DNA of 44,912 nt, taken from assembly GCA_009731375.1 (NCBI GenBank), contig BJOX01000050.1, positions 1,170,872-1,215,783 of the forward strand. Direction: 5' to 3'. Shown in pieces: positions 10,156 to 20,131 of this stretch (position 1 is its first letter; every line of letters begins with the position of its first letter). The DNA comes from Paulinella micropora (Eukaryota > Cercozoa > Imbricatea > Euglyphida). Position numbers and translations under genes: made by a program. Under the pieces are notes generated by a model. The model was not told the DNA's origin. It saw only the letters and a list, made by a program, of their open reading frames with translations, and made no database searches.

Positions 10156-13155
10156 CTAACTTAATGTTTGGGCGTGTGACTGAGTGAGCCCCCCCCCCCC
10201 CCCCCCCCACCCCCCCCCCCCCCCCCCCACCCCCAAAANNNNNNNNNNNNNNNNNNNNNNNNNNNNNNNNNNNNNNNNNNNNNNNNNAGATGCCACCACA
10301 GCTTGTTGGGGCTGTACATTAAACTGAGGTAGCGGTGCAGCTGCAGCCTGATTCGGTTGAGGCTGCAAATGCTGAGGTAGTACAGACTGATCTGGTTGAG
10401 GCTGAACAACAACCTGCTGCGCTACCGGCTGCGCTGGGGGGGAAACGGCTGGGGCATCTGCTGAGTCCCACCGTACCCGCCATACTGCTGGCTCCCACCG
10501 TACCCGCCAATGTTGCCTAGTTTCACACATTCCTTGTTTATTACAGAGTGAGATGCGGACATCATGTTAATGTTCAAGAAGGATGCAGACATCATCTTAC
10601 CTTCTTGAACATTAACATGATGTCCAGGCTGCTGCGTCTGAAACTGCCCACCGTGCATGCCACCAGGCTGCTGCATGACACCAGGCGTCTGAAACTGCCC
10701 ACTAGCTGGCCAACCTTGCAAAAAGAAGATAATGTATTTAGGAGATGGTGGAATGGGGTGGGGAGGGGAGGGGGAAAAGCGTACTAATTTACCGGGTTGA
10801 AACAAATAAAGTTGCTCAGGAGGGATGTTGGCTGGAGGCTGCTTGCATAATGAGGCGACCGAAGCTGCACCAAAATGTTCCAAGCAGTTTTTGGAAGTCC
10901 CAACCCTTCTTCCGGCAAGCGTTGGCTAACCGCTGCACTTCCTTTGCGTACGCGTTGTTGGCTGGATCTACAGCGGCCGCTTTAACAGAATCACAATACG
11001 AAAGCCGCGCATTTTTACAGAAAGCGCAGATACAATACCACTTGTGATTTCCCACCTTCCACAGCCCACATTTGATTTCATCATCCGTTGGTGTGTACGG
11101 TGGCGGCCTCCGAATCCAGCCCTTCTCAGGTTTATTTTTGCTCACAGCCTTACTCTTCACCTCGGATTCCTGATCGTCTTCCTCGGTACCCTCCCCTTCC
11201 TCATCGCCGAGCGACGTTTCCGACATCTCCACAAGTCTCGCGGCTGCTTTCAGCGCGGCCTTGCGCTGTTTTGCCTGCTTCTTGGCCTCCTTCGCTTCTT
11301 TTTCCGCAGCCTCTCTCATTTGTTCAGCAAATGATTTCATTTCGAAAAGGGGCTTGAGTTCTTTTGCTGGCAAGTCGGATGCGTAAGGTGTTATATACCC
11401 AAGGTACTCGGCCTCAAACTGCCAGTCCTCAATCTGTCTGAAGGGCATATCCAAATCCAGCAGGCAGAACCTCATGATGCATAACTGGAATGGGGTGGGA
11501 AAACCATCCACTTTCCTTAATACCAACAGCTTTCGTTCACTAATTTTGACACTTTTCCTCAACTTCGACGCTTTTCCCAAAATACCGACAGGCCCGAAGA
11601 CAATGACCTCTTCCGCAGGCTCATCGGGCTTTAATTCGTTCTTGTTGAGGAACGCAACACATCGTTCGGGCTACATAAGAGCGCCATCTGCCCCCTTTCT
11701 TTGAATCCATGACATCCGTGTCAACAAAGTCAGCAGCCATTTGTGACCAGGGCTATTTTTAGCAAAGAGAGTCTGCCCCTTGCAATACTGAACCTCGTTC
11801 CCGTCCCTGTCCCAGAATTGATATTGCTCGTTGCTCAAAACCGTAAAATGCAATCTGTCTGCAGAAAACCCCGGCTTGATATCCACTCCACCCTCGGGAA
11901 GCGGTGGGGTGAGCGGCGACTTAGAGGGGGACGGTAACTTAGTGGGGGGCGGCGACTTAGGGGGGGACGGCGACTTAGGGGGGGACGGCGACTCGAATTG
12001 AAAGTTAATGTCATCAACATTTGGCGTAGGTGGGGTGGGTGGACGGTGACTTAGTGGGGGACGAACGAAAGTGTCAGCAAAACGATCCCTGCCCAAGTCC
12101 GCCCGCTTGAATTTCACAGAAGCCAAAGGGTCGAAAACAGAATCCACTCCCTTCCAAGCGGCAAGTGGGTTTGAAGAAGGGGGGTCGAGTGTTTTGGCGG
12201 GATCGGTAGAAGATTTGATTGGAATAGACACTTCCCCGGTTGAATCTAACACATCTGCCGTCTCCCCATCGCTCCCTTTCTCTCCCTCTTTCTTTCCCTC
12301 TGTTCTGATTTTCTTTTCTTCTTCTTGTTTTCTGATTCTTTCTCTCTCATTGATCTTGTCTGCAAGAGTTCTTTCTGCTTCTGTCTGAACATACATGCTT
12401 TTTTTCTTTCTTGTCTTCTTCACTGCCGGTGTATCTTTTTCTCCATCTTTTTTCTTTCCACCTTTTTTCTCTCCCTTCTTTGCTCCTTTCTTCCGTCCTT
12501 TGTTTGCTGCATTCCTTTTCTGCTTCTTATTCTTTACCCTCTTTCTCTTCCCCGCTCCCTTTCCCTTTCCTCCTCTCCCTCCCTCCCCTTTTTTCCCAGT
12601 ATCCTTCCACTCTTCTTCTTCTTCTTCTTCTTCTTCTTCTTCTTCTTCTTCTTCTTCTCCTTCCCCTTCCTCTTCATCTCCTTTCTTCGCTCCCCCATTC
12701 CTCCCGCTGCTGGCTTGCTTCTGTCTTTTGGCTGCTGACTTCTTTCTTTGTTTTTTTTCTTTCTTCTTTCCTTTTTCTTTCTTCTCCTCATCAATTTCTT
12801 CATCTTCTTCCATTTCTGGCTCAAGTCTCATTCTCTCCTTCCTCTGTCTATTCCCTCTCCGCACCTCCTCACTCTCTGGCTCCTTTGGAGCTTTTCCCCA
12901 CATGGACTGTTTTCCTGGGTGCCCTGCATTGTCAAAGTACTGCACCATGTGCACAGACAGGAAACCCAGCGTATTAGCATTTGGGATGGTTACGAGGCAG
13001 GATAGACCGACCCAATCGTCTTTCTGACGCAATTCCTCGTCCGGCTTCCAGTCTTGACTTTTGTCATTCATCTCTACCAGCCAAAAAACTTTGTGAGTTT
13101 CGTCTCGTCTGTACGCCAACAACTTAGACACATCCTTGCCCTTCTTGTTTTCCAT
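10156..13155 (-). CDS. Transposon companion gene: charged, zinc-finger-like, Gln-rich protein (interrupted)
   Basis: Read from ATG 13155 downwards. The N-terminal globular part (about 160 residues) is followed by a long Lys/Glu low-complexity region with an (EEE)n tract at 12610-12660. Proline/serine SPPKSPSPPKSP repeats come next, then a second globular part. A TAG at 11671-11673 interrupts the frame, but the same frame continues to 10816. That part contains a Cys-rich motif WYCICAFCKNARLSYC that may bind zinc. A candidate intron (donor GTAAAT near 10790, acceptor TTTGCAAG near 10718, minus strand) leads into a Gly/Gln/Pro-rich tail. The tail shifts frame at a C run near 10440 and enters a gap at 10239-10287. 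It may bind DNA or assist the transposase; no family recognised. It is divergent from the transposase, as expected for a two-gene element. Confidence 0.5.
10189..10287. other. Poly-C tracts and 49-N gap
   Basis: C runs broken by single A bases at about 10191-10234, then N at 10239-10287. Frames through this stretch are meaningless. Confidence 0.9.
10559..10627. repeat. Perfect 26 bp inverted repeat, 17 nt loop
   Basis: The arm GGACATCATGTTAATGTTCA continues with AGAAGG and is exactly matched by its reverse complement after a 17 nt spacer. It lies inside the Gln/Gly-rich coding tail of the companion gene. It could form a strong hairpin in RNA or single-stranded DNA. Confidence 0.85.
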
Positions 13156-13306
13156 CTGGACTGGCCAGCAAGAACCAAAAACAACTGCAGCACTACTTGC
13201 GTGTCCTCGTCAGCGCAAAATGTGACCTGCGCCGGTTACGGGCAAAGAAAAGCGGCAACGACCGTATTTTTCGGCACGCAAAGAACTCTTATCTTGACGC
13301 CTTCTA

Positions 13307-13657
13307 CATGTCCTTCTCTCTTCTCTTCTGTTGTTTCTGATCCATTTTGCTTGCTTTTTTATCACAGACCTTTATTTCATCATATTACAAGTCTGTGATA
13401 AGTTTGTTTCTTTTTTTTTTTGCTTTCCTTGCAATGTATGTATAGGAAAACAACCAAAAATCCCAAATTTGCGCAGGAAATTGTCGCTCTCTCTTTTCTT
13501 CTCTTGTTTCTGATCTTTTTTTTTTTTGCTTTTTTATCACAGACCTTTATTTCATCATAGTACAAGTCTGCGCTAAGTTTGTTTCTTTTTCATTGCTTGC
13601 CTTGCAATGTATGTATAGGAAAACAACCGAAAATCCCAAATTTACGCAGGAAATGGT
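13307..13657. repeat. Tandem duplication (period about 175 bp) with hairpins, between divergent genes
   Basis: Two copies, about 13307-13484 and 13485-13657. The first contains the inverted repeat TATCACAGAC ... GTCTGTGATA (13360-13400); the second has a slightly mutated version. They lie in the 1.4 kb space between the two divergent transposon genes, where promoters or transposase-binding sites would be expected. Confidence 0.75.
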
Positions 13658-14523
13658 TTTTCTTTTCATTTGTTTTTATCCAGCTACACTCCCAAAAGCG
13701 TTTATGTACTCTCACGAGATAGAACACATGTTTAGGAAGGTCTGTGTCAATTTTTTGTTCAATGTAATGCATTACTTTCTGTAAATACTGTCCCACAATT
13801 TTTTTGGTTCAGATTGCGCTGCGCACGTTTCTTCCGGTGGAAACGTGGCCCCTGAGGCTGGTTAGCTCCTTTACTGATCACAGAGTTAGGTATCCTAGGT
13901 GTCAAGCTCTGACAAACACTATTTTTGTATGTCTGTACCTATTTTGTCTCTTAGAGTTGTGGAAGTCATACCTGCGGAGCGCAGATTTTTGTTTTCCAGT
14001 CCTACATCTTGCACATCGAACAGGATGGTACTAGAAATGTAACTCAGACTTGACTAATCATGTAATAAAACCTTCTGCCTATTCTTCTTTCTTTTATATA
14101 ATATTTTGTGTTTTTTAGACTGAGTCAACCACCTGACCGCTGAATTCCTGCGTACTTGTTGGTCTGTGCTCTCCTCATCATTCCATGCTAGTTTATCATT
14201 CTAACCTTGCACAGACTTCCATTTACTTGTTCTCTAGCTGTGAATAATAACCCATTTGCCTATTAAGCGTTGTTTTTTCATTTCTAGTTAAAAAAGCTGT
14301 GCTGCGCAGCCCCCCCCCCCCTTCTTCTCTCTTCTCTTTCTCTCTTCTATCTCTATCTATCTCTCTCTTTCCTCTTTCTCTCTTTCTCTCTCTATCTATC
14401 GATCTATCTATCTATCTATCTGTCTATCTATCTATCCATTTTTTTCAGTGTATGTGTACATGTATGCAATGTTACGCATGTATACGTATGCATGCAAATA
14501 TGCACGCATAGGTACTCTACTAG
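13658..14523. other. Non-coding spacer between transposon genes
   Basis: AT-rich sequence without a convincing gene. A C run at about 14309-14320 is followed by (TC)n/(TCTA)n microsatellite at 14325-14440. It may include the transposase promoter, but no motif is clear. Confidence 0.5.
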
Positions 14524-14825
14524 ATGCGTTTCACTTTGCCATTGTTGTTGGGACTTGCGCCCGCATTTATATGCCTGCAAAGCTTCTCTATGAAGAAAAA
14601 GCTAGATCCTTTAGCACGATTTAAGAGGCAAGACCGAAGGGAGGAGGCAGGCAGCGCACCAGTACCGGCTGGCTTACGTCCCCCTCTAGCTCCCGCATCT
14701 TCCCCAGCCCCGGATCCCCTAGCTCGCTTCAGAAAACACTATGATCTGCCATCANNNNNNNNNNTTGATCTGCCATCAACTCTGGTTTATCCGCCGCTTT
14801 CTCATCCACCACTGCGAGTTCTAGC
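14524..14825 (+). CDS. Probable N-terminal segment of the transposase gene
   Basis: This short frame contains two copies of a DPLARF motif (LDPLARFKRQ and PDPLARFRKH) and proline-rich linkers. It runs into a 10-N gap at 14755-14764. The sequence TGATCTGCCATCA occurs on both sides of the gap, so the gap is probably an unmerged overlap and the frame across it is unreliable. The downstream transposase frame opens right after the gap with a serine-rich stretch. The two are likely one protein whose frame is disturbed here; an intron is also possible. Confidence 0.4.
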
Positions 14826-14828
14826 AGT

Positions 14829-17438
14829 GTGAGTTCTAGCAGCAGTAGTAATAGCAGCAGCAGCGCAGCGAGGCGTGTTGTCTCTGGAACTTCAACTGGT
14901 GGGCTGCATATACAACCCCCTCATTTCCCAACCTTTACTAATACCATTGCTCCGACTCTCCGCCGCCAGGCAGCGTCTAAGACTTCCACCACAACTCCCG
15001 ATAGCTCTAGCGGTGCACAACTGTCGGAGCAGGAAGTCGAGGACTTGAAGTTGTATGTCCGATACGATGCTCCGATCCAGAGAAGAAAGGTCGCCCGTAA
15101 AACCGCCAGAGCTTATATCATGCGCAAAAGAAAGCGAGGAACTGCGCAAGAGATTCGACCGGCAGCGAGAGAACGTTTACTAGGCATAACTCTAGCACAG
15201 CTTGATCATGAGCTTCATTCGGCATGCTGCAAAGATCGATATTGCTTTATGTTCGTATCTACTGAACACTGCATACAAGCACGCATAAAAAATGCGTGCA
15301 AATCGATGAAAGAGCTCACTTCCTGGACGGCGTCACAGATAGAAGCTTTTGATCTTGACGGAGTCAGACAGTACCGAATTCGAGGGCGCCCGGTATGCAG
15401 GCGCATGTGGCAGCGTTATCATGGCATAGGAAATAGAACTATGAGCCGCGCTCTCGGACTTTACAACCGCAACAAACAATTTTATCTCAGCGGAGGCTCG
15501 CTTTCAGGGCGTATATGTCAGGATGACTGGATATACAGCATAATGTTCGACTACTTTGTGAAAAACGTAGAGACCATAGCTGACGGTATCTGGCATCTAC
15601 AGAAGATAGATGACTTTGAGAACATGTTCTCATACATCTGCAAGGAGTGGGAAAAAGAGATCCCTGGTATTGGGAAGCCAAATGGACCTCCCCCCTCCAA
15701 GAAAGCAGTGAAAAAGGTCCAGAAGCGTGATTGGTCGCACGTAAAAGAGATGCGCAAGGGGGAGTACGGTGTGTGCCAGACGTGCTGGGACCTTATGATG
15801 GAACGAGATGCGGGGTTTTCAGGAGAGCTCAGCGCAGCTGAGTTCAAAGCAAGGAACGAATTGCATCATAAAATCCACCAAATCTGCCGTAGACATCACC
15901 AGAATCGTATCACACAAGCCGCCGTAGCACACCAGTGGCTGTCTTGTTTTACGATTGATATGTCCAAACCTTTCTACATACCATCTGCACGTCGCGTTTT
16001 TGATGACTTCAAGAACAGGAGTGTTATGGAGCTCATGTGGGGCGGTGCTATTAATTTTGGCGGTAAGATTGAGTACATCCTGGTGCATGGCCCCGGCATT
16101 GCGCACAGTGCCAACTCTAATATCACGTTCCTTTACCATCTGCTGCGTGCCGATCTGTTTGATCCCGTGACTATGTCTGCTGACGAGCTCGACCTTGAGG
16201 TAGATGGTGCAGGCGATAACACTGCGGTGCATGCGCAGATGTTTTACTGTCATCTCTGCAAAGTGAATTGGAAAAACCGTGTCCGTACCAACCGGTGCCC
16301 CCGTCACCACACCCACAACATCCAAGACCAGAGACATTACATAACCGGACACTTTGGTTGGAACAAGACTCTCACTACTACTAACCTCACGCAAGGCCTC
16401 TACAAGATGATGCTTGGATACCGCAACAGCCAGCGGCGGGTGGTTTTGTTGCTCCTCACTCAGAGCTACGACTGGGAAAAGTACTTTGCACCGTGTGTTA
16501 ACCCCAATGCTAAGCACACCAACAAACCGTTGTCTTGGCAGTACACCGCGTCCTCCGAGGAATGTGGCATGCCAACCGCCGAGTATAAACAGCAGGGCGA
16601 CGCAGATCCCTGCTGGTGCGGAGAGGGTGGCGAGCCTGGCGGTCCCCCACTCAATCTCTATATCAGGGAACCCATCCTTGAACGCCCGAACCCGCTCCCT
16701 CCTGTTCAGTGTGTCACTGACCAGCAGAAAGAAGATCTTACTTCAATTTTCAACTCTGGTCACATGAGCGAGCAGGAAGTGCAGCTAATGCGTGAGTATA
16801 TGCTCACATACCAGTTTACTAACATACGGAGGGAAGGCAAGTATGGTCAGGATGGGCTGCCTGGTTATCCCGCTAGTATCGGGCCTGTGGAAGACAAGCG
16901 AGGGCATGCATGGGTGGCTAAGAACATCAGAGTTCTTGATGAAATCCCTCCGGACCTTTGGTCTGTTCCCCGTGCAAGGTTCCAAGCAAGGAAGGATAGG
17001 GATCAACTCACTCCGGCCGAAAGTGCCCGGTTGCCCAAACACCTCATCTATTCCAGCAAGCCCACACCCAAGCATCCCAAAACATATCCTGGCTCGCGTG
17101 CTATGACGAGTGAGGAGGAGAAGGAATGGGCCAGCATTGGAATTGAAAAAGATCCTGTGCTTGAGATTGAGACTAAATGTGCCGAAGCGGTAAGTCAGGG
17201 TCTCAATGAGGAGAAGTTTGGCAAGATGCCTGGTGTGACTGTCGAGCTTCTCAAAAAATATTGTCAAGCTAAGGGTCTCCCGACTTCCGGGAATGAGCCA
17301 GCGCTTGTAACTCGTGTATGGGAGCACATAGTTGTAGAATCCCAGGCCGAAGAAAGCGACGACTTAGACAGGCTGGAGGAGCAGAATGCGCTGGCAGGCA
17401 ATTCAGACTTTGAATTTTCGGGAAACGAAGATGATTGA
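14829..17438 (+). CDS. Large transposase candidate with C-terminal SAP domain
   Basis: The 869-residue frame starts in a serine-rich stretch; the true start may be upstream at about 14524. A basic segment (RKTARAYIMRKRKRG) and a Cys/His-rich region (CQTCWDLMME ... HHKIHQICRRHH) suggest zinc binding. The central part looks like an RNase H-fold DDE-type core: a strand ending in Asp (CFTIDMSKPFYIP), then LEVDGAGDNTAVHAQMF, then RHHTHNIQDQRH. The DGxGDN and HTHxxxDQ pair resembles large transposase-derived proteins of the DUF7869 type. A clear SAP motif (VELLKKYCQAKGLPTSG) sits near residues 800-830 and should bind DNA. Its position in a TIR-flanked element supports a mobilisation role. The frame is intact, so the element may have been active recently. 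Catalytic residues are inferred, not proven. Confidence 0.6.
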   Translation: MSSSSSSNSSSSAARRVVSGTSTGGLHIQPPHFPTFTNTIAPTLRRQAASKTSTTTPDSSSGAQLSEQEVEDLKLYVRYDAPIQRRKVARKTARAYIMRKRKRGTAQEIRPAARERLLGITLAQLDHELHSACCKDRYCFMFVSTEHCIQARIKNACKSMKELTSWTASQIEAFDLDGVRQYRIRGRPVCRRMWQRYHGIGNRTMSRALGLYNRNKQFYLSGGSLSGRICQDDWIYSIMFDYFVKNVETIADGIWHLQKIDDFENMFSYICKEWEKEIPGIGKPNGPPPSKKAVKKVQKRDWSHVKEMRKGEYGVCQTCWDLMMERDAGFSGELSAAEFKARNELHHKIHQICRRHHQNRITQAAVAHQWLSCFTIDMSKPFYIPSARRVFDDFKNRSVMELMWGGAINFGGKIEYILVHGPGIAHSANSNITFLYHLLRADLFDPVTMSADELDLEVDGAGDNTAVHAQMFYCHLCKVNWKNRVRTNRCPRHHTHNIQDQRHYITGHFGWNKTLTTTNLTQGLYKMMLGYRNSQRRVVLLLLTQSYDWEKYFAPCVNPNAKHTNKPLSWQYTASSEECGMPTAEYKQQGDADPCWCGEGGEPGGPPLNLYIREPILERPNPLPPVQCVTDQQKEDLTSIFNSGHMSEQEVQLMREYMLTYQFTNIRREGKYGQDGLPGYPASIGPVEDKRGHAWVAKNIRVLDEIPPDLWSVPRARFQARKDRDQLTPAESARLPKHLIYSSKPTPKHPKTYPGSRAMTSEEEKEWASIGIEKDPVLEIETKCAEAVSQGLNEEKFGKMPGVTVELLKKYCQAKGLPTSGNEPALVTRVWEHIVVESQAEESDDLDRLEEQNALAGNSDFEFSGNEDD

Positions 17439-17944
17439 TATGGAAATTACAGAATATCTGTTAGATCAGATGTTTTCAAACTAGTTTTGATTGTTTTTGA
17501 TGAAATACCAAGGTAGGATGACCGCACTTAGTCGCATTGGTAGGTGGCGGCGGGGGGGGGGGGGGGGGGNNNNNNNNNNNNNNNNNNNNNNNNNNNNNNN
17601 NNNNNNNNNNNNNNNNNNNNNNNNNNNNNNNNNNNNNNNNNNNNNNNNNNNNNNNNNNNNNNNNNNNNNNNNNNNNNNNNNNNNNNNNNNNNNNNNNNNN
17701 NNNNNNNNNNNNNNNNNNNNNNNNNNNNNNNNNNNNNNNNNNNNNNNNNNNNNNNNNNNNNNNNNNNNNNNNNNNNNNNNNNNNNNNNNNNNNNNNNNNN
17801 NNNNNNNNNNNNNNNNNNNNNNNNNNNNNNNNNNNNNNNNNNNNNNNNNNNNNNNNNNNNNNNNNNNNNNNNNNNNNNNNNNNNNNNNNNNNNNNNNNNN
17901 NNNNNNNNNNNNNNNNNNNNNNNNNNNNNGGGGGGGGGGGGGGG
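17439..17944. other. 3' spacer of transposon with poly-G tracts and 360-N gap
   Basis: After the transposase stop there are about 110 bp of ordinary sequence, then poly-G (about 17551-17569), N at 17570-17929, and poly-G again to 17947. No gene visible. Confidence 0.9.
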
Positions 17945-18157
17945 GGGTCCCCGGACCGGTACGGACAAGTAAAACTTCCACCTTCCATATTATTTTTTTA
18001 TTGAAAAAACGTTGGATATCATTAAATTAAATGTTTTCCATCGTGTTTTAGCTGTTTTAAATGATCCGGCATGCTTTATTTATATTTTGAAAAATTCGAC
18101 TTAAACAGACTTGATTGGACTTAAAACGTGACATCACATTTTTGTGAATCCATAGTT
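17945..18157 (-). repeat. Right terminal inverted repeat
   Basis: The reverse complement of the left terminal repeat (9327-9553). It ends in CCATAGTT on the plus strand and is followed directly by TAGA, the second target duplication copy (18158-18161). Confidence 0.75.
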
Positions 18158-18161
18158 TAGA

Positions 18162-18635
18162 CAGTCTTAAGGGGCCAACGTACCAATTAAAATCGCTTGC
18201 TGGTCTAACCTTTTTTGCAGCTAAAGATTTGGCATCTGCTTGTATGGCAGACAGAATTCTTTGGGCGGACGACTCCGCCTCCTCGCCAGTCAGACTTCTG
18301 GGGGTCCACTGCTCATCAGAATACGACCATGCACGTGTTACTACAGGAAGCATACAGAGTCGGATGGCCTGCCCTCGTACCAACATAACATGGTGGGACT
18401 GGCCTGAGGCTGTTCCTTCTATGAGCTTTTTTTGTTGCAAAGTTTCCAACTTCGAGACAGCGGCAAAGTAATCTTCAAAGCGCTTTTTCACCGACGCGTC
18501 TTCTTGCTCTTGCCTTTCTCGTTCTTGCCAGTAATCATATTCGTCGTCATAAAAGCCAAAAGGTTCTCTTTGAGCCCAGGAGGCTTCTGACGTCCATTGC
18601 GGTGGGGTCCTATAATCTGGATTTGGCACACTCAT
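18162..18635 (-). pseudogene. Protein-kinase-like protein, N-terminal part (split by transposon)
   Basis: This is the start of the kinase-like gene whose C-terminal part is at 8316-9322. ATG at 18633-18635 (MSVPNPDYRTPP) is preferred over the upstream ATG at 18761, which would add a low-complexity leader over a promoter-like A/T-rich block. About 158 codons are present. They include an acidic tyrosine-rich stretch (GFYDDEYDYWQERER), a coiled-coil-like helix and a strand-rich part that could be the kinase N-lobe. The reading frame reaches the target duplication and is in register with the C-terminal piece. No glycine-rich loop or invariant lysine is obvious, so this may be a divergent kinase or a pseudokinase. 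Confidence 0.55.
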
Positions 18636-18920
18636 GGGCCAAAATTTGCTCTCTTTAAATACTACAGAGAAGGACAAAAAAAACAAGCCTCCCGAGGGAG
18701 AATCTTTTTTAACCAATCTTCCCCCCCCCTCCCCCGCCCTTTCCCGCCCGCGAGCGCTCACTCAGAAAAGTGCAAGTAACGGTCACTCAGCCTTCTAGCC
18801 CTACCCGTGCGCGCGACAGGGGCACGGACGAGGAAATGAGGGGGAGGGGGGTGAGTAGTGAGTGGAGAAAAGAAATATATACAGGGGGCGCGAGGCCACA
18901 AGACAGAGAATTAAAAAAGA

Positions 18921-19198
18921 AAATCAACAGCGCGCCACCGCCACAGCGAGCGGCCAGGCGCTAAGGTTCTGCTTAAACCCGCAGGCATAATCTAGCATGT
19001 TACTAGCGCGAGCGTCGGCGCGTACACGCCAGCCGCCGATGTCGCGGTTGAAGTCCGAGGCCTCGAAGAAGGCACAAGCCAGGCTCGTCACGCGACCGAC
19101 GTCCCAGCCGCTAATGTCCCCGTTGAAGCTGCGCGCGTTCGAGAACGTTCTGTACAACGAGGTCACCGCCGTGGTGTTCCAGTACAAGGGCTGCCCGC
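18921..19198 (-). pseudogene. DUF285/BspA-type repeat protein, C-terminal fragment
   Basis: The minus-strand frame carries typical 25-residue DUF285 units: QPLYWNTTAVTSLYRTF, ARSFNGDISGWDVGRVTSL and ASDFNRDIGGWRV, ending with GFKQNLSAWPLAV and TGA. Such units form leucine-rich-repeat-like solenoids and are common in surface proteins of protists, bacteria and large DNA viruses. Upstream of about 19198 the homology stops abruptly. The adjoining DNA encodes the N-terminal part of a similar protein on the opposite strand, so the two are joined head to head by an inversion or false join. Confidence 0.65.
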
Positions 19199-19202
19199 GC
19201 AC

Positions 19203-19952
19203 ACTTTCACCGTTGACTGGGGGCATGGCGCGCCGCAAACGTGCACCCAGGCCCCTGGCACCTCGAGTTGCACCAAGGACTCGGGCAGCTATCCAGACAA
19301 CCAACTGATCGTCATTCGGATCCGGGGCGAATTGCACGGCCTGCGGCGGGTCGGCGACAGCTCGCTGAGCATCCTGGCCATTAACTCTTGGGGTAATGTG
19401 AGCCTGACCACAGCCGAAGCATCGTTCCAGCCGGACACCTCAGTCTACGGCGCTTACCGCAACTCGCTCTTTTACAGCGATCGTTACTCCGACCTGGCGA
19501 GCCTGTCGTAAGTGGCGCCCATCACGGGCACCCAGGCCCTGCGCTACGTGGACAACTTCCGCTACCTGTTCGTCGGCGCACGCAGCCTGGTGGGCGACCT
19601 CCGGGACTGGGACATCCCGCTGCGGGGCTCTTTGTACACGATGCTGTCAGGAGCGCGCATGCTCAACCAGCCCTTGTACTGGAACACTACAGCCGTGACC
19701 GAGCTCGGTGACACGTTCGCGTATGCCATGAACTTTAACGGCGACATCAGCCACTGGGACGTGGGCCGGGTCACGGCTATGAACTCTGCCTTTATGTATG
19801 CCCAGAGTTTCAATATGGACATGAGCGGCTGGAACGTAGGCGCCGTCACCGACACTACCTTTATGCTGCTAAGGGCCTGCGCCTTCAAACAGAACCTCGG
19901 TGCGTGGCCTAGCCAGATCCGGCCGGCCGTGACCAGTTGCCCGACCCGCTGA
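19203..19952 (+). pseudogene. DUF285/BspA-type repeat protein with in-frame TAA
   Basis: The frame opens at the inversion point with FTVDWGHGAP, matching the WGDG-containing beta-sandwich that precedes DUF285 repeats in this family. It runs about 100 codons to a TAA at 19509-19511, and the same frame continues. Repeats follow: NQPLYWNTTAVTELGDTF, AMNFNGDISHWDVGRVTAM, AQSFNMDMSGWNVGAVTDT, then a closing AFKQNLGAWPSQI and TGA. The N-terminal signal region is missing. The premature stop and missing front make it a pseudogene unless the stop is a sequence error. Probable role in the intact virus: a cell-surface or virion-surface solenoid protein. Confidence 0.65.
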
Positions 19953-20131
19953 CCTACCGTAGATAACCAAAAAAACAACAACAGCCTAATGGCTGAGCTG
20001 TAAATTTCTTATTTTAAAAAATTCTTTGTGCTGGGGTTTTTTTTTAAAAAAAGACCGCCGGCGAAAGAGGATTGTTCTTTTTTTTTTAAATTGAACGGAA
20101 ATTTTCTTTGGTTCCGACCGCCTTGGGCTCG

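Larger units (their letters stand above)
9327..18157. mobile_element. 8.8 kb DNA transposon inserted in a viral kinase-like gene
   Basis: Both ends begin AACTATGGATTCACAAAAAT reading inward, and the similarity continues inward for roughly 210 bp. A TAGA duplication flanks the element. Inside are two divergent genes: a companion gene with a glutamine-rich tail on the minus strand (10156-13155) and a large transposase candidate on the plus strand (14829-17438). Three N gaps (10239-10287, 14755-14764, 17570-17929) make the true length uncertain. The 4 bp target site and long inverted repeats are compatible with several cut-and-paste superfamilies, and I cannot assign one. The element must have arrived after the kinase gene existed, either in the free virus or after integration. 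Confidence 0.75.

Noticed and set aside
12325-13027. Plus-strand Ser/Phe-rich frames opposite the companion gene
   Set aside because: Shadows of the Lys/Glu-coding minus strand.
17476-18030. Reading frames across the N run
   Set aside because: Composed almost wholly of unknown residues and poly-Gly/Pro from G/C runs.
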